DNA of 64,000 bases, from NCBI GenBank assembly GCA_003222245.1, contig QHVH01000019.1, positions 1 to 64,000 of the forward strand, read 5' to 3'. This DNA comes from Blastocatellia bacterium AA13 (GTDB lineage Bacteria > Acidobacteriota > Blastocatellia > UBA7656). Position 1 is the stretch's first letter; each line of letters begins with the position of its first letter. A model generated the notes under the pieces. It was given only the letters and a program-made list of their open reading frames with translations, was not told where the DNA came from and made no database searches. The position numbers and the translations under genes were made by a program. Shown one piece after another: positions 18,640 through 27,798 of this stretch.

Positions 18640-19656
18640 CTAACTCTGTGCGTCTAATCGAACAAGCGAACTTCGGTGCGCTTCTGCTACTTCTTGCTTC
18701 AATTCCTCCGGAGTCAGAACTTCGATATCGGGAGACCAACTCAAAATGAAACGCACCAAACCCCGGCCTCGCGCGACTCGAAGCTCGATCGTAGTTGACT
18801 CGTCCTCTTCAGATGTTCTCGCCTTCCGTTCGATCAGTTTCTGTGAACGATGAAAGGTACGCTCGCCAAAGACGCGCGCTGTAACTCCATAGGCCTTGAG
18901 CCGAACCAGCATCGGCTTGCCATGAATTCCGTTGAAGCAGTTGTCCGCCAGAAACTCACGCAGATTGAATCCCTCTGGGCGTTCAAAGGAGTCGCCGGTT
19001 TCCCGCAGGGATCTAATATGATCGATGGCAAGAGGGGCTATTGCATTGCGGCGATGATCGTAGGCGATGAGCTTCAGTGTAGCGCCATCAGGATCGAAGT
19101 AGACGGAATACGGATCAACCTCGCGATCGCTGACCTTATCCTCATTTATCGAGTAATAGCGCAACAATACGCGTCGTTGTTCAATGGCGGCGTTGGTCAG
19201 TCGCTCGATCGTCTCCGCGTGCGGGCCAAAGTCTTTCGCCGGCGCGGAGGCGCTTCCGAAGATCGATGCAAGACGATCGAGTCGGTCACGCAGCGACTGA
19301 GGAAGCGAGGCCCTCACCTTCACCAGCATTGAATTGATAAACTCGGCGAACGGCGATCCGAAAGCGGTCAGCCCGGTCGCCGCGATCGACTCTTGCGCCA
19401 GCAACAACGGCGCAAGCTCCGAAGGCGTAAGCGGCGGCGGCTTGAAGCGGTAACCATCACTGAAACAGTATTGGACCTCGCGCCCGTGGACCTCCTCTTC
19501 GATCGGATAGTGAAGAGACAATATATCTATATCGCGCTTGACCGTTTTGCGGTTCACGCCGAACGCCTTAGTCAATTCTTTTTGCGTCCTCGGCCGCTCC
19601 GCCAGAAGCAAGGGAATCAATACCATTCGTTCTGTCAGGTCACCGCGATGCGACAT
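18640..19656 (-). CDS. WYL-domain transcriptional regulator (HTH-WYL)
   Basis: 338 residues. An N-terminal winged HTH of the HTH_11/DeoR kind spans about 7-60 (QKELTKAFGVNRKTVKRDIDIL), with a WYL domain at about 130-230 (RVLLRYYSINEDKVSDREVDPYSVYFDPDGATLKLIAYDH) and a C-terminal extension (WCX-like) to the end. WYL domains are thought to bind nucleic-acid or nucleotide ligands, and such regulators often control defence or DNA-repair genes. Here no target gene is adjacent: downstream is the repeat region and upstream a 0.5-kb spacer. The lone position suggests autoregulation or loss of a neighbouring island. Family is confident; regulon unknown. Confidence 0.87.
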   Translation of the reverse strand: MSHRGDLTERMVLIPLLLAERPRTQKELTKAFGVNRKTVKRDIDILSLHYPIEEEVHGREVQYCFSDGYRFKPPPLTPSELAPLLLAQESIAATGLTAFGSPFAEFINSMLVKVRASLPQSLRDRLDRLASIFGSASAPAKDFGPHAETIERLTNAAIEQRRVLLRYYSINEDKVSDREVDPYSVYFDPDGATLKLIAYDHRRNAIAPLAIDHIRSLRETGDSFERPEGFNLREFLADNCFNGIHGKPMLVRLKAYGVTARVFGERTFHRSQKLIERKARTSEEDESTTIELRVARGRGLVRFILSWSPDIEVLTPEELKQEVAEAHRSSLVRLDAQS

Positions 19657-19944
19657 TTGGCTCCTCGTCTGAATATACGAAACGAACAGTAGCCTTGAGA
19701 GGGTTGCTCGTCAATGGGACAAGACTCAAGTTCGCATCTCATCATAATAAAGAGGCCTGACAAAAAGGACTTCAGCAACGCCTAGATTTAATCGCCGTGC
19801 TCTGATACTGCGTAGTTCCAACTGAATGTCTCTGCAGGCATGATCTCGGTATTGATATTTAACAACGAACGGCTCTTTGTGAAACAAATCACCAGCGCGC
19901 TGGCCTGATTGGGTTACCGCTTAGCAATTATTCTCACAAACTGC

Positions 19945-19972
19945 TTGACACGAATTGAAATAAGGCGATAAT
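19945..19972 (+). promoter_or_regulatory. Sigma-70-type promoter upstream of zinc-ribbon gene
   Basis: TTGACA at 19945-19950, a 16-base spacer and GATAAT at 19967-19972. The -35 box is perfect and the -10 box differs at one position from TATAAT. It would give a leader of about 205 bases before the GTG at 20184. Confidence 0.6.
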
Positions 19973-20064
19973 GGCAGGCTGGTCTCTTAAAACGCCGCTA
20001 AAAGATTTAAAAAGAGAATGTACTGAGGTTCGTGAGTCCGACTCCTAGGAGGTAGGTCGTCCGA

Positions 20065-20154
20065 ATGAGTCTCTGTTTTCGTGTTAGTGGAATACGCCCT
20101 TACTGTGTGCGCACACCTTCATTGATCCACACAGGCATTATCACTCTAGTTTGA
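20065..20154 (+). CDS. Possible 29-residue leader peptide
   Basis: An ATG at 20065 follows AGGAGGT (20047-20053) by 11 bases, rather far for an ideal site. The frame reads MSLCFRVSGIRPYCVRTP and ends with TGA at 20152-20154, 29 bases before the next gene start. I do not recognise the peptide. It is listed only because a strong Shine-Dalgarno sequence inside a long leader is unusual; it may be chance. Confidence 0.25.
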   Translation: MSLCFRVSGIRPYCVRTPSLIHTGIITLV

Positions 20155-20183
20155 ATTAGTCGAGCGGACGACGGAGGCCCACA

Positions 20184-20522
20184 GTGTACGAGTATTTGGA
20201 TAGGGTGTTGAGGTGTATCGACTGCGGTGAAGAATTCGTTTTTACTGCAGGCGAGCAGCTTTTCTTCGCTGACAAAGGATTGAAGAACGACCCGAAGAGA
20301 TGCAAGCTCTGCAAACAGAAAAAGAACGAACGAATAGCTGCGAGCACGGGGACAGTAGGAAACCATACCTCACGAGAGCGCGTTGTCGTAATTGTTCAAT
20401 GCGCCTTGTGCGGAGTCGAGACGACGGTTCCCTTTAAACCGAGTCAGGGACGACCGGTCTATTGTCGGGACTGCTTTTTAAAGATGCGCGCCTCGAGGAT
20501 TCAGCCTCATCCTCATTTATAA
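20184..20522 (+). CDS. Small protein with two zinc ribbons
   Basis: 112 residues, GTG start placed 6 bases after GGAGG (20173-20177). The first half has CIDCGEEFVFTAGEQLFFADKG followed by RCKLCKQKK, a CxxC-x(n)-CxxC zinc ribbon of the 'probable zinc-ribbon' type often found in Acidobacteriota, cyanobacteria and delta-proteobacteria. The second has QCALCGVETTVPFKPSQGRPVYCRDCF, another CxxC pair set. Both are predicted to bind one structural zinc each, and such proteins may touch nucleic acid or ribosomes. No enzymatic motif. Stands alone behind its own promoter. Function unknown. Confidence 0.8.
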   Translation: MYEYLDRVLRCIDCGEEFVFTAGEQLFFADKGLKNDPKRCKLCKQKKNERIAASTGTVGNHTSRERVVVIVQCALCGVETTVPFKPSQGRPVYCRDCFLKMRASRIQPHPHL

Positions 20523-20644
20523 GACGCGGCGAATCTCTCCTTTGTCCCTTCAGCGAGAGTGATGCAGAGGGCGGTAAGTAGTTCTGCATCAGGTTTCAGC
20601 TTCCGCGGAGGCTCTGATTCTTGCTGCCGCAGCCCGGAATTCCA

Positions 20645-21460
20645 TTACACTGAAATATTAAGAGCTTCCATTACCTTCATCAGGTCTTCCCAGGTCTCGC
20701 GCTTTTTGTCCGGTGACCTAAGCAGGTATGCCGGATGAAAGGTAGGCATTACTTTGATACCGTTCCACTCTCTCCATACTCCACGGGATCTCGACATCGA
20801 CTCGTTCGTTTTCAACAGGCATTGGAAGGCGGGAAGGCCCAGGGTGACGATAACCGACGGCTTGATAAGCGCAATCTGACGGAAGAGAAAGGGTTCGCAG
20901 GTAGCCGTTTCGTCACGTTCTGGAGTGCGGTTTCCGGGCGGACGGCACTTCACCACGTTCGCTATATACACGTCCTCGCGCTTGAGCTTCATCGCCTCTA
21001 TCATTCTATCCAGCAGTTGACCCGCTCTGCCGACGAACGGACGTCCCGTTCTATCTTCATCGGCCCCGGGCCCCTCGCCTACGAACATCAGCTCGGCGTT
21101 TGGATTCCCTTCCCCGAAAACTATGTTGGTTCGGCATTCGCTCAGCTTGCATCGCGTGCAATCGCCAATGTCGGTCCTAATCGCCTCTAGTGAGATATCG
21201 GCCTGCCCTGCCGCGTCAGAAATTGCAGAGAACAGAGCGTTCTGATTAGCGCTCGGCCGAGGCGGCTCACTCTTGTTTGGCGGCCCTGAGGGTGCTTTCG
21301 AGATGGGAGAAGTTGTCGTTGATTGAATCGTTCGATCGCTGCTCGAAGATGTCGAGGGTGAAGGCAGATTGCCGACACCGATATCACGCATGTATTCAAT
21401 CTGATTCTTTATATCGGCCGCGCTCCGCGCAAGCTTATCCAGTATCTCTTTGCGAGTCAT
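20645..21460 (-). CDS. Type 4/5-like uracil-DNA glycosylase (Fe-S, UdgA family)
   Basis: 271 residues. It would excise uracil from DNA. The catalytic core begins near residue 95: [66 protein letters not shown], then a late HPAYLLRSP. Cysteines of CTRC, VKC and TATC are expected to hold a 4Fe-4S cluster. About 85 N-terminal residues form a Ser/Pro-rich, poorly conserved extension starting with a short helix ([20 protein letters not shown]), common in DNA-polymerase-like annotations of this family. It is the last gene of the minus-strand block, 99 bases after comF. Confidence 0.9.
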   Translation of the reverse strand: MTRKEILDKLARSAADIKNQIEYMRDIGVGNLPSPSTSSSSDRTIQSTTTSPISKAPSGPPNKSEPPRPSANQNALFSAISDAAGQADISLEAIRTDIGDCTRCKLSECRTNIVFGEGNPNAELMFVGEGPGADEDRTGRPFVGRAGQLLDRMIEAMKLKREDVYIANVVKCRPPGNRTPERDETATCEPFLFRQIALIKPSVIVTLGLPAFQCLLKTNESMSRSRGVWREWNGIKVMPTFHPAYLLRSPDKKRETWEDLMKVMEALNISV

Positions 21461-21559
21461 TCCGGGATTCTCCCCGACCCCCGAGACACAGTCAAGAAAT
21501 GAAGCCAGGGGCCTCGAACTGCCAGTGTGTTCCTGAAAAGCGACTCAATTGAATTTCGT

Positions 21560-22378
21560 TCAATGCAGCAATACTCTTCCGATTGTCAGCGCCGATACGG
21601 CTTCGGCTCCGGCTTCACGCAGACAGAGGGCGGCTGCGCAAATAGTGCTTCCTGTCGTGAAGAGATCATCGACTACAAGCACGCGAGCGCCGAGAAGGGC
21701 GCCGGCCTTGGCGATTTCAAAAGCGCCCTCAACGGATCTGGATCGATCGTGAGCATCCATTCCAAGGCGATGCCGCGCCGTAGCCCTAACTCGACTCAAA
21801 ATATTCTTGCCAACCGGAATCGCCAATTCGCTTGCGAGAACTCGGGCGATGACATCGGCCTGATTGAAGCCCCGCTCTTTCTCGCGTAGTCGATGCAGCG
21901 GTATTGGAATGATGAGATCGCTCGCGAGATCCGGCCGAAAACGCTGATAAGCATCTACTAATAACCGGCGGAGTCTTTTGCAGAGATATGGATGTTGCTT
22001 GAGGAAGATAATGGACGCTTCAATCGCACCGCCATACTCGCCGACAGCTCGGGCGGCGTCCAAAGGCATTGTCACGCACCTTCCGCAGGAAGGCCGTGTT
22101 GAATCCGCGGGTTTGATTTCACTGCTCGCATGCGTCCGCGTAAGCGGCGCTCCGCATCTGGCGCACGATGTCTCGCGATCGAAGAATCTTGTGATTTCCG
22201 GGTTTGTCCAGCATTGAGCGCAGCAGACTCCGTCGTGCCAATTCTGCAGAGACTCTCCACAGACCCGACAATCGGCGGGATAAGCGAGCGATACTACAGC
22301 ATCGCGGATTCGGCCGAGCCCTCGAACGAGCAGTGAGGCGTCTCTTTCTATACTGTGCCTTTCAGAGGCAGGCTGCAC
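21560..22378 (-). CDS. comF: ComF family phosphoribosyltransferase-like protein
   Basis: 272 residues. An N-terminal double zinc-finger-like region (CRVCGESLQ, CCAQCW, CARCGAPL, CGRCVTMPLD) is followed by a type I phosphoribosyltransferase fold with the PRPP-binding VLVVDDLFTTGSTICAAALCL. ComF proteins are needed for DNA uptake in naturally competent bacteria, where they are thought to help process single-stranded DNA in the cytoplasm. The start is a GTG with no clear Shine-Dalgarno sequence, so the exact N-terminus is less certain. It lies between a DksA-like gene and a uracil-DNA glycosylase on the same strand. Confidence 0.88.
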   Translation of the reverse strand: MQPASERHSIERDASLLVRGLGRIRDAVVSLAYPADCRVCGESLQNWHDGVCCAQCWTNPEITRFFDRETSCARCGAPLTRTHASSEIKPADSTRPSCGRCVTMPLDAARAVGEYGGAIEASIIFLKQHPYLCKRLRRLLVDAYQRFRPDLASDLIIPIPLHRLREKERGFNQADVIARVLASELAIPVGKNILSRVRATARHRLGMDAHDRSRSVEGAFEIAKAGALLGARVLVVDDLFTTGSTICAAALCLREAGAEAVSALTIGRVLLH

Positions 22379-22431
22379 CCGGTTTTGTCTATCGCGGACG
22401 GTTTAGAAGGCTCGTAAAATACGAGCGGCGG

Positions 22432-22800
22432 TCAGACCTCTTCTTCGACGAGAGAACCCTGTTCCTGTAGTTCCTGGCACTTTATGCAGTAGCGAGCCCA
22501 GGGAAGAGCTTCAAGACGTTTCGCCTGAATATCCTCCCCACAATTTACACATTCGCCATAACTACCTTCGCTGATTCGATCGAGCGCTTCCTCGATCAGC
22601 CGTAAGATGTTTCGCTCGTTTGTACTTTGAGAAAACAATAATTCCTTGGTGTATGAATTCGATGCCTGATCGGCGGGATCCTGGCTGATGTCGCGATTCG
22701 CCTCACGACCGTAGTCTTCGGTCCGCTCGACCATTCCGAGCAAAAGGTCGCGTTGGCCCTGAAGTTTTGCTTCCAACTGTTTTATTTTTCGTTTGTCCAT
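22432..22800 (-). CDS. DksA/TraR-type C4 zinc-finger protein
   Basis: 122 residues: an N-terminal coiled coil ([22 protein letters not shown]), a middle acidic helix ([13 protein letters not shown]) and the C4 finger [28 protein letters not shown]. This is the DksA-like layout, in which the coiled coil enters the RNA polymerase secondary channel to modulate initiation. The conserved acidic tip has DPADQASN in place of DxxDxA, so it is DksA-like with a close variant. ATG 22800 follows AGGAG by 6 bases, better than the TTG at 22803. Located upstream of comF and downstream of rlmH on the same strand. Confidence 0.88.
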   Translation of the reverse strand: MDKRKIKQLEAKLQGQRDLLLGMVERTEDYGREANRDISQDPADQASNSYTKELLFSQSTNERNILRLIEEALDRISEGSYGECVNCGEDIQAKRLEALPWARYCIKCQELQEQGSLVEEEV

Positions 22801-22875
22801 CAATAGCTCCTGATGAAATCAGTCCGTAGTCACAAAGGGTAGATTCTAATGTGTTCCTCGGTTTCTCTCAACCGC

Positions 22876-23334
22876 TCATTTCTGATATTTCAAGCCTTGG
22901 ATTATGGTATTCGCCCGGTAAACCTGTTCGAGTAAAATCAGCCGCGCCATCTCGTGCGTCAAGGTCATGCGAGACAGCGACAGCAGCATGTCGGCCCGTT
23001 GCCTCACGCGTTCGCCGACACCGGAATGGCTCCCGAGCACAAAGGAAATCTGCTTGTACCCCTTCGTCATTTTCTCCTGGAGAAATGCGGCGAATTCCAC
23101 CGATGCAAGCGCGCGTCCACACTCGTCCAACAGAACTACAAAGGGATCGCCCTCCAGTCGTTTGCAAATATCTTCCGCCTCCGTAGAGAGCGCCGTTTCC
23201 TCCCCGCCATTGCCGTCTCGTATCTCGACGATCTCAATTCGGGAAAATCGCCGTAGCCGCTCCGAATAATCATCGATCAAAAGTTTCAGCGGCTGGCTTT
23301 TGGTCTTTCCTACCCACACAAAACGCAGTTTCAT
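22876..23334 (-). CDS. rlmH: 23S rRNA pseudouridine(1915)-N3 methyltransferase
   Basis: 152 residues of the SPOUT RlmH family: MKLRFVWVGKTKS start, VVLLDECGRALASVEFAAFL, SFVLGSHSGVGERVRQRADMLLSLS and LTHEMARLILLEQVYRANTIIQGLKYQK. It methylates pseudouridine 1915 of helix 69 on assembled 70S ribosomes with S-adenosylmethionine. The usual C-terminal PYHK is LKYQK here, a small change at a conserved end. Its start codon overlaps the stop of the sigma-54 activator gene by 4 bases (ATGA), indicating coupling. Length is typical. Confidence 0.93.
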   Translation of the reverse strand: MKLRFVWVGKTKSQPLKLLIDDYSERLRRFSRIEIVEIRDGNGGEETALSTEAEDICKRLEGDPFVVLLDECGRALASVEFAAFLQEKMTKGYKQISFVLGSHSGVGERVRQRADMLLSLSRMTLTHEMARLILLEQVYRANTIIQGLKYQK

Positions 23335-24287
23335 AACTGCTCATCAGCCTTGCGGGACCTGAGCTGTCCTATCTCGTACCTTCGCATTTTTTCATAAAGA
23401 TTTTTTCTGCTGATGCCCAATATTTCGGCGGATCTTGTCTTGTTCCCACGGGTGAACTCGAGCACCTCTCGAATGTACACGGCCTCGAGTTCCGCCAGCG
23501 AGGGCTTGCGCTGCTTTGATTGAATAAGCCGCGCTGCCGACCGCAGGTACTCCGGCAGATTGGAAAGGCCGATGGTATCGCCATAAGCGGACATCACGGC
23601 CTGTTCGATGATGTTTCTAAGCTCGCGGACGTTGCCGGGATACTCGTATTCCTCGAGCGATTTCAACGCGTCGCCCGAGATTCGAATTCCATTGTGGCCG
23701 CCGCGGGATGAGAAGTGTTTTGCGAATTGATCGGCAAGCGAAGGTATGTCTTCGGTACGCTCGACAAGCCGCGGCAGAGCCACGGTTACTACGTTCAACC
23801 GATAATAAAGATCGTCCCGGAAAGCCCGCGCTCTGACCGCCTCTTTCAAATCCACGTTGGCAAGCGCGATTATTCGCACATCAATTGAAATGGATTGCTT
23901 TCCTCCGAGGCGTTCGAAGATCCGCTCCTCGATCACGCGCAGGAGCTTGGCTTGGGACGACTGGCTGACGCCGGCTATCTCATCGAGCACAAGGCTTCCG
24001 CCGTTCGCGGTTTCAAAACGGCCCGGCTTGCTTTCAGAGGCGCCGGTGAAAGCGCCCTTCTCGTAGCCGAACAACTCGGATTCGAACAAGTCTTCGGGAA
24101 GTGACGCGCAGTCTATTTTTGTTAGGGGACGATCTCTGCGATGGCTCCGGTCGTGAATGGCCTGCGCGACCAGATCCTTGCCCGTTCCCGACTCTCCTAT
24201 CACCAGGACGTTCGCGTCGGTGCCTGCAACGCGGTCGATGAGATCGGATACGTTCTTCATCACCGCGGAGTTGGTTACGAGCTGCAT
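23331..24287 (-). CDS. Sigma-54-dependent activator lacking a sensory domain
   Basis: 318 residues. The AAA+ domain starts almost at the N-terminus: Walker A GESGTGKDLVAQAI, the sigma-54-contacting loop GAFTGA, a Walker B region GGSLVLDEIAG, the arginine-rich RDDLYYRLNVVTVALPRL and YPGNVRELRNIIEQA. A Fis-type HTH follows at about 262-305 (TRSAEILGISRKNLYEKMRRYEI). No receiver, GAF or PAS domain is present, so control must come from expression, a partner protein or constitutive activity (as in PspF). It is sandwiched between rsfS and rlmH and overlaps rlmH by 4 bases. Target promoters are unknown; I saw no convincing GG-N10-GC site nearby. Confidence 0.9.
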   Translation of the reverse strand: MQLVTNSAVMKNVSDLIDRVAGTDANVLVIGESGTGKDLVAQAIHDRSHRRDRPLTKIDCASLPEDLFESELFGYEKGAFTGASESKPGRFETANGGSLVLDEIAGVSQSSQAKLLRVIEERIFERLGGKQSISIDVRIIALANVDLKEAVRARAFRDDLYYRLNVVTVALPRLVERTEDIPSLADQFAKHFSSRGGHNGIRISGDALKSLEEYEYPGNVRELRNIIEQAVMSAYGDTIGLSNLPEYLRSAARLIQSKQRKPSLAELEAVYIREVLEFTRGNKTRSAEILGISRKNLYEKMRRYEIGQLRSRKADEQL

Positions 24288-24325
24288 GTCAATGGACCCT
24301 CAAAGCAATCGCGTGGATACTGAGG

Positions 24326-24718
24326 TTACTCTCGCCTGAGTTCGTCGAGATCCAGTTTAATGCGCTCCGCATCTCTCCACAGACGCTCCAGATCGTAGAA
24401 TTTTCGCGTGGACTCAACGAACGTATGCACAATCAAATCGCCGTAGTCTAGCAGAATCCACTCTCCGTTGCTATAGCCTTCACTGTGCATCGGCCGCCGT
24501 CCTTCGGCCCGCATCGCCTGCTCCACCGCGTCCGAAATTGTCTGCACCTGCTTCGTGCTGGCCCCGGTTGTGATAAGAAAGTAGTCGGTGAATGACGCGA
24601 CTTTTCGGAGGTCAAGTACGACCGGGTCCTTTGCCTTCTTATCGCATGCCGCGTTCAACGCCGTCAGGTACGCTTCGTCTTCTTCATCGATCGCGCTCTT
24701 GTTCGAATCAATACTCAT
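24326..24718 (-). CDS. rsfS: Ribosomal silencing factor RsfS
   Basis: 130 residues of the RsfS/Iojap family. It binds ribosomal protein uL14 on the 50S subunit and blocks joining to 30S under starvation. Recognised by VVLDLRKVASFTDYFLITTGASTKQVQTISDAV, GYSNGEWILLDYGDLIVHTF and REYYDLE-like RKFYDLERLW. I start at ATG 24718, preceded by GGAG with a 5-base gap; the longer frame from 24757 would overlap nadD. Follows nadD by 22 bases, the classic nadD-rsfS pair. Confidence 0.92.
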   Translation of the reverse strand: MSIDSNKSAIDEEDEAYLTALNAACDKKAKDPVVLDLRKVASFTDYFLITTGASTKQVQTISDAVEQAMRAEGRRPMHSEGYSNGEWILLDYGDLIVHTFVESTRKFYDLERLWRDAERIKLDLDELRRE

Positions 24719-24740
24719 CTCTTCTCCACCAGCAGTTCGG

Positions 24741-25424
24741 TTACGATGCTTTATCAATATAAAGACGATACTTTTTGATGTAGCTCACAACCTGCGCGGG
24801 AACCAGATCATCAACCCCCGCCGCGGCTCGAATGCGGCTTCTTATCTCGGTTGAGGAAAGAACTCCTGTGCCGTAATCCGTCAAGAAGACAGCCCCGCTT
24901 CTTTCATTGTCAAGATTCGGCGTACTTGAATCTGCCCTTAAATCGATCACTCCGGTATTGGAAAACGCCGGTAATCGACGATTTTGGAGTGCAATACTGA
25001 GCTCCGCGCCCCTCGTCACGACTATCAAGTTTGATTCCAGAAGAATTAAACCCGGATTCTTCCAATCGGGAAACTCGAGATATGAGTCCATTCCCATTAT
25101 GAAGAATATCGAAGCTTCCCGTCCCGCCAATTTTCTGAGCCTTTGAATGGTCTCAAAAGTATATGGCCTGCTCGGCTCATCAAGCTCCATCGTCGATACA
25201 AGGGCCTGCGGCAGGTCAGCCGTTGCCAGCACCGCCATTGCATATCTGTGATAGGAATCAAGCACGGCGTCCGGTCTTTTGTGAGGCGGCTGAAGGCTCG
25301 GCACAATCAGAAGCTCATCCAGCGCGAATTGTTTCAAAACTGAATGAATTACCTTGATATGAGCGTTGTGAATCGGATCGAATGTGCCGCCGTATACGCC
25401 GATTCGCTTCGAATTGGAATGCAT
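24741..25424 (-). CDS. nadD: Nicotinate-nucleotide adenylyltransferase
   Basis: 227 residues. It transfers AMP from ATP to nicotinate mononucleotide, giving deamido-NAD in the cytoplasm. The nucleotidyltransferase motif GVYGGTFDPIHNAH is at 9-22, followed by LLIVPSLQPPHKRPDA, FFIMGMDSYLEFPDWKNP and the ISSTEIR-like VLSSTEIRSRI near the C-terminus. Length and neighbours (obgE upstream, rsfS downstream) are the widespread bacterial arrangement. It starts 12 bases after obgE. Confidence 0.93.
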   Translation of the reverse strand: MHSNSKRIGVYGGTFDPIHNAHIKVIHSVLKQFALDELLIVPSLQPPHKRPDAVLDSYHRYAMAVLATADLPQALVSTMELDEPSRPYTFETIQRLRKLAGREASIFFIMGMDSYLEFPDWKNPGLILLESNLIVVTRGAELSIALQNRRLPAFSNTGVIDLRADSSTPNLDNERSGAVFLTDYGTGVLSSTEIRSRIRAAAGVDDLVPAQVVSYIKKYRLYIDKAS

Positions 25425-25436
25425 AGTCGCCGCAAT

Positions 25437-26549
<1,113 letters not shown>

Positions 26550-26650
26550 TCAGCCAGGATAAAAAGATTGAGCAGGCCGGTGCTTTGAAGAGAGGCTCAG
26601 CGGTAGGAATAATCGACGGTGAGAATACGGTCTCGAATTCACCTTGCGAG

Positions 26651-26908
26651 CTATACCTTCGGATAGACGCTGATGAATTTTCCTTTCCGTCCCTTCTCTT
26701 CGAATTTCACGATACCGGCGCCCATAGCAAACAAGGTGTCATCGGAGCCCCGCCCCACGTTGAAACCCGGTTTGAATTTGGTGCCGCGCTGCCTCACCAG
26801 AATCGCGCCTCCTAATACGGATTCGCCGCCAAACCGCTTCACGCCCAGCCTCTGTGCATTGGAGTCTCTTCCGTTGCGTGAACTCCCCACGCCTTTCTTA
26901 TGAGCCAT
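26651..26908 (-). CDS. rpmA: 50S ribosomal protein L27
   Basis: 85 residues: [42 protein letters not shown]. The N-terminus reaches the peptidyl transferase centre. It begins directly with AHKKG, the form lacking the cleavable N-terminal extension of Firmicutes. Start at ATG 26908; the open frame extends further upstream (to 27007) but that part is not L27. A purine-rich ribosome binding site (AGAGAGGGA) precedes it. Confidence 0.95.
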   Translation of the reverse strand: MAHKKGVGSSRNGRDSNAQRLGVKRFGGESVLGGAILVRQRGTKFKPGFNVGRGSDDTLFAMGAGIVKFEEKGRKGKFISVYPKV

Positions 26909-26990
26909 AATCCCTCTCTTGTGTGGCCTTACTAGTATCGGACAAAACTGACGACAAACAGCCGATGCGGCGCCGCACGCGCCGGCGTTT

Positions 26991-27299
26991 CTAGCCGATG
27001 GACTCAATCCGTACAGATGTGAAATTCTGCCGGTGTCCGTGGGTTTTCTTATATTGTTTGCGTCGCTTTTTCTTGAAGACGATTACTTTGCGATCGCGCC
27101 CGTGCCCGTTTATGGCGCCGGTCACTTTTATCGCCTCAAGTGCTGGAGAACCGATCTGTGTACCGTCAGCGTCACCGTATGCCAGAACGGAAAATTCAAC
27201 TGACTGGCCGATCGGCCGGTCTATCGAAGGCACATTGACGATCTCGCCCTGGATGACCTTAAACTGTTTGCCGCCGCTCTCTATCACTGCAAAAGTCAC
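26991..27299 (-). CDS. rplU: 50S ribosomal protein L21
   Basis: 102 residues: [41 protein letters not shown] and the basic [20 protein letters not shown]. It binds 23S rRNA near the base of the 50S subunit. The start codon is GTG 27299, 7 bases after GGAGGG. First gene of the minus-strand housekeeping block, downstream of the consensus promoter at 27344-27373. Confidence 0.95.
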   Translation of the reverse strand: MTFAVIESGGKQFKVIQGEIVNVPSIDRPIGQSVEFSVLAYGDADGTQIGSPALEAIKVTGAINGHGRDRKVIVFKKKRRKQYKKTHGHRQNFTSVRIESIG

Positions 27300-27343
27300 G
27301 AATCTGCCCTCCGTTGGAAAAAGCTATGTAGAGAAAGTTTGTG

Positions 27344-27373
27344 ATTATACGGGCTTAAAAACGGAACTGTCAA
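27344..27373 (-). promoter_or_regulatory. Consensus sigma-70 promoter of the rplU-rpmA-obgE block
   Basis: On the minus strand TTGACA (27373-27368), an 18-base spacer and TATAAT (27349-27344). Both hexamers are perfect. The expected start is near 27337, giving a leader of about 38 bases before the rplU GTG. Confidence 0.88.
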
Positions 27374-27798
27374 ACCTAACCTTTCACCTCCCGACGGCAG
27401 GCCGTTGAGTCCGCAATTTATGCTTCTAACCGCCCGAATTCGTTGAATTTTCTTGATTGTTTCGGAGACCGCGTGATAGATTTTGTACCTTGGTAATTCA
27501 GTGATAATTCGAGCTAGCCGAGTGCGAACTGCGGACGGCGCGAGAGAAAGAAGCCGAAGGCTCGCGGGTCAGCAGAGTGGGAGCGCATCCGGATTTAGGG
27601 ACTGTTGCGTGCTTCAGGCCGTGTTAGTCGCGATTGGTGAATGACAGCATTCGAATCTCAACAGTTGTTTTGTTCGGGCCCTGGTAATTTGTCTTATTCG
27701 CCTGCTCAGCTTATCCAATATGAAGTACGAACTACGGCGTGCGCAAAGCGGCCGGGCGGCAACCGACCGTTCAGAAGGAGTCAATAGAATAAAACCTG
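27374..27798. other. Divergent intergenic region between rplU and mreB
   Basis: About 425 bases without a convincing gene. It must hold the promoter of the rod-shape operon; TTGATT at about 27453 with TAGATT 18 bases further is a weak candidate. GC-rich stretches around 27530-27600 could fold (GCGAG with CTCGC) but I do not recognise an RNA family. An AGGAG at 27776-27780 lies 18 bases before the mreB ATG. Confidence 0.4.

Larger units (their letters stand above)
19657..20183. other. Intergenic leader between the WYL gene and zinc-ribbon gene
   Basis: Holds a good sigma-70 promoter at 19945-19972 and then about 200 bases of presumptive 5' leader. The leader contains the palindrome CTCCTAGGAG (20042-20051) and an AGGAGGT at 20047-20053, followed 11 bases later by a 29-codon open frame at 20065-20154. 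No homology is recognisable in the rest. Confidence 0.5.

Noticed and set aside
20025-20060. Fragment resembling a tRNA T-arm (GGTTCGTGAGTCCGACTCC)
   Set aside because: No anticodon arm or acceptor pairing could be matched around it; not a tRNA.
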